Shown: positions 63,281 to 64,000 of the stretch, piece by piece
How the letters are laid out: every line of letters starts with the position of its first letter
Position numbering within the stretch: position 1 is the stretch's first letter
From: Desulfuromonadaceae bacterium
GTDB lineage: Bacteria > Desulfobacterota > Desulfuromonadia > Geobacterales > Pseudopelobacteraceae
DNA length: 64,000 bases
Direction: 5' to 3'
Assembly (NCBI GenBank): GCA_028712075.1
Contig: JAQTQX010000005.1
Location: forward strand, 1-64,000
The notes under the pieces: generated by a model
Databases searched by the model: none
What the model saw: only the letters and a program-made list of their open reading frames with translations
What the model was told of the DNA's origin: nothing
Program-made: the position numbers and the translations under genes

Positions 63281-64000
63281 TCAGAAGTTCGGTAGTTTTG
63301 CTGTAATGTTTTCTCTGTCTGCTAAGTACATTTTTGTTGCTTTATTCTCTCCGAGTGCCAACAAGACAAGGCCGCTGAATAGCAACACAACACCAGACAT
63401 CTGCAATAAGCCCAAACGTTCTCCCAAAATCACAACGCCCAATATTGCAGCAGTAAATGGTTCCGCTAGCGAAAGGGTGGCGGCTGTACCTACGCTGACG
63501 TTTTTTAGTCCTCGGGCAAAGAGCCCGTAAGAAACCGCTGTCGCCAAAACTCCCAAGTGCAGTGCCACTGCCATTCCACGTGGTTCAGCCAGCCAACCGA
63601 GATGCGATGTAAAAAGCAGTGGTGACAATAACAGTGCTGCCAGACAGAACACAACTGCCATGACAGCGTCGGGTGCATGTTGATCTAACAGCCCTTTTAT
63701 ACTCACCGCATAAGCAGCATAGGAAAATCCGGCCCCCAATGCCAGCACAATACCTGTCGTATTGCTCTGAAGTCCTCCTCCACCTGTTGCCAGAAGGGCA
63801 CAGCCGATCACTGACAGAAGTGTGGCTGCCATCCAGCGGGGGCCAACATGTTCCCGTCGGACCAGATATCCCAATAATCCGGCAGCTACCGGAGCAGAGC
63901 CGATTGCTACCATAGTTCCGGCAGCAACGCCGGTACGAGCGACACCTGCAAAAAAACAAAGCTGATAACCGGCTACGAAAAATGCTGAAACCAGCGTTCC
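63281..64000 (-). CDS. EamA/DMT-family transporter, N-terminus outside window
   Basis: The minus-strand frame is open from the window edge (64000) to the stop at 63281, 239 codons of a hydrophobic protein with about eight visible helices. Duplicated EamA features include AAGTMVAIGSAPVAAGLLGYL and TAATLSLAEPFTAAILGVVILGERL near the second-repeat end. Members export amino acids or metabolites. The first helices and the start codon are not in the window. An ATG at 63913 exists but the reading continues well upstream. Confidence 0.85.
   Translation of the reverse strand, partial: GTLVSAFFVAGYQLCFFAGVARTGVAAGTMVAIGSAPVAAGLLGYLVRREHVGPRWMAATLLSVIGCALLATGGGGLQSNTTGIVLALGAGFSYAAYAVSIKGLLDQHAPDAVMAVVFCLAALLLSPLLFTSHLGWLAEPRGMAVALHLGVLATAVSYGLFARGLKNVSVGTAATLSLAEPFTAAILGVVILGERLGLLQMSGVVLLFSGLVLLALGENKATKMYLADRENITAKLPNF

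Overview
The window looks like the chromosome of a Geobacter-type deltaproteobacterium (Desulfuromonadales). This is inferred from gene content, not from a database match. The supporting signs are a 14-gene nuo operon whose NuoF carries extra iron-sulfur domains, an atp cluster split so that only atpZ/atpI/atpB/atpE are here, pilT between recA and recX, an argB-argD-argF-argG-argH cluster, selA-selB, and many small redox and signalling proteins. No rRNA, tRNA or CRISPR array was recognised.

Layout. 1-970: the end of an IS3-family element that has cut off the 5' part of a PAS-domain gene, then a small ferredoxin-like gene interrupted by one in-frame TGA exactly where a cluster-binding cysteine is expected. 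989-17065 (minus): prmC and nuoN to nuoA, transcribed from a clear promoter near 17.1 kb that is flanked by TTTGTATACA-type inverted sites. 17.3-20.3 kb (plus): hemL and atpZ-atpI-atpB-atpE, closed by a strong bidirectional terminator. 20.4-38.9 kb (minus): a lipoprotein, GspB- and ExeA-like secretion accessory genes, the arginine genes with an embedded nudix and nitrilase-like pair, a response-regulator/histidine-kinase protein, alaS, recX, pilT, recA and mutM.

37.6-51.4 kb is a chromosomal integron. A minus-strand integron integrase faces away from an attI-like site and a series of gene cassettes with attC sites. Several cassettes can be delimited from sequence alone, because the seven bases at a cassette's left junction are the reverse complement of the R'' box in its own attC. 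Cassette contents are a RibD-like deaminase with an unknown C-terminal domain; a two-gene membrane/secreted module; a HicA-HicB-SecB-like toxin-antitoxin-chaperone module; a NACHT NTPase (bacterial NLR-like) whose 3' end is interrupted by a small RAYT-derived element; a VapBC pair; a HemG-like flavodoxin; a tiny membrane protein; and a DUF2845-like secreted protein. A RelE/HTH toxin-antitoxin pair, a methyltransferase, a TetR/CGGC-protein pair with matching operators, and RAYT and Mrr remnants are interspersed near the distal end.

51.6-64 kb returns to ordinary chromosome: trmO, a diguanylate cyclase, an ABC-F ATPase, a macro-domain protein, a ferredoxin-type protein, a YgbA_NO-like protein, mobB, selB-selA, an AlbA_2-domain ATP-binding protein with an in-frame 12-nt repeat, and the edge of an EamA transporter.

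How it fits together: nuo plus atp form the energy-conserving core. selA/selB/mobB supply selenocysteine and molybdenum-cofactor functions, and the TGA-containing ferredoxin could be a client of selB. The integron is the accessory region and is rich in toxin-antitoxin and probable phage-defence genes.
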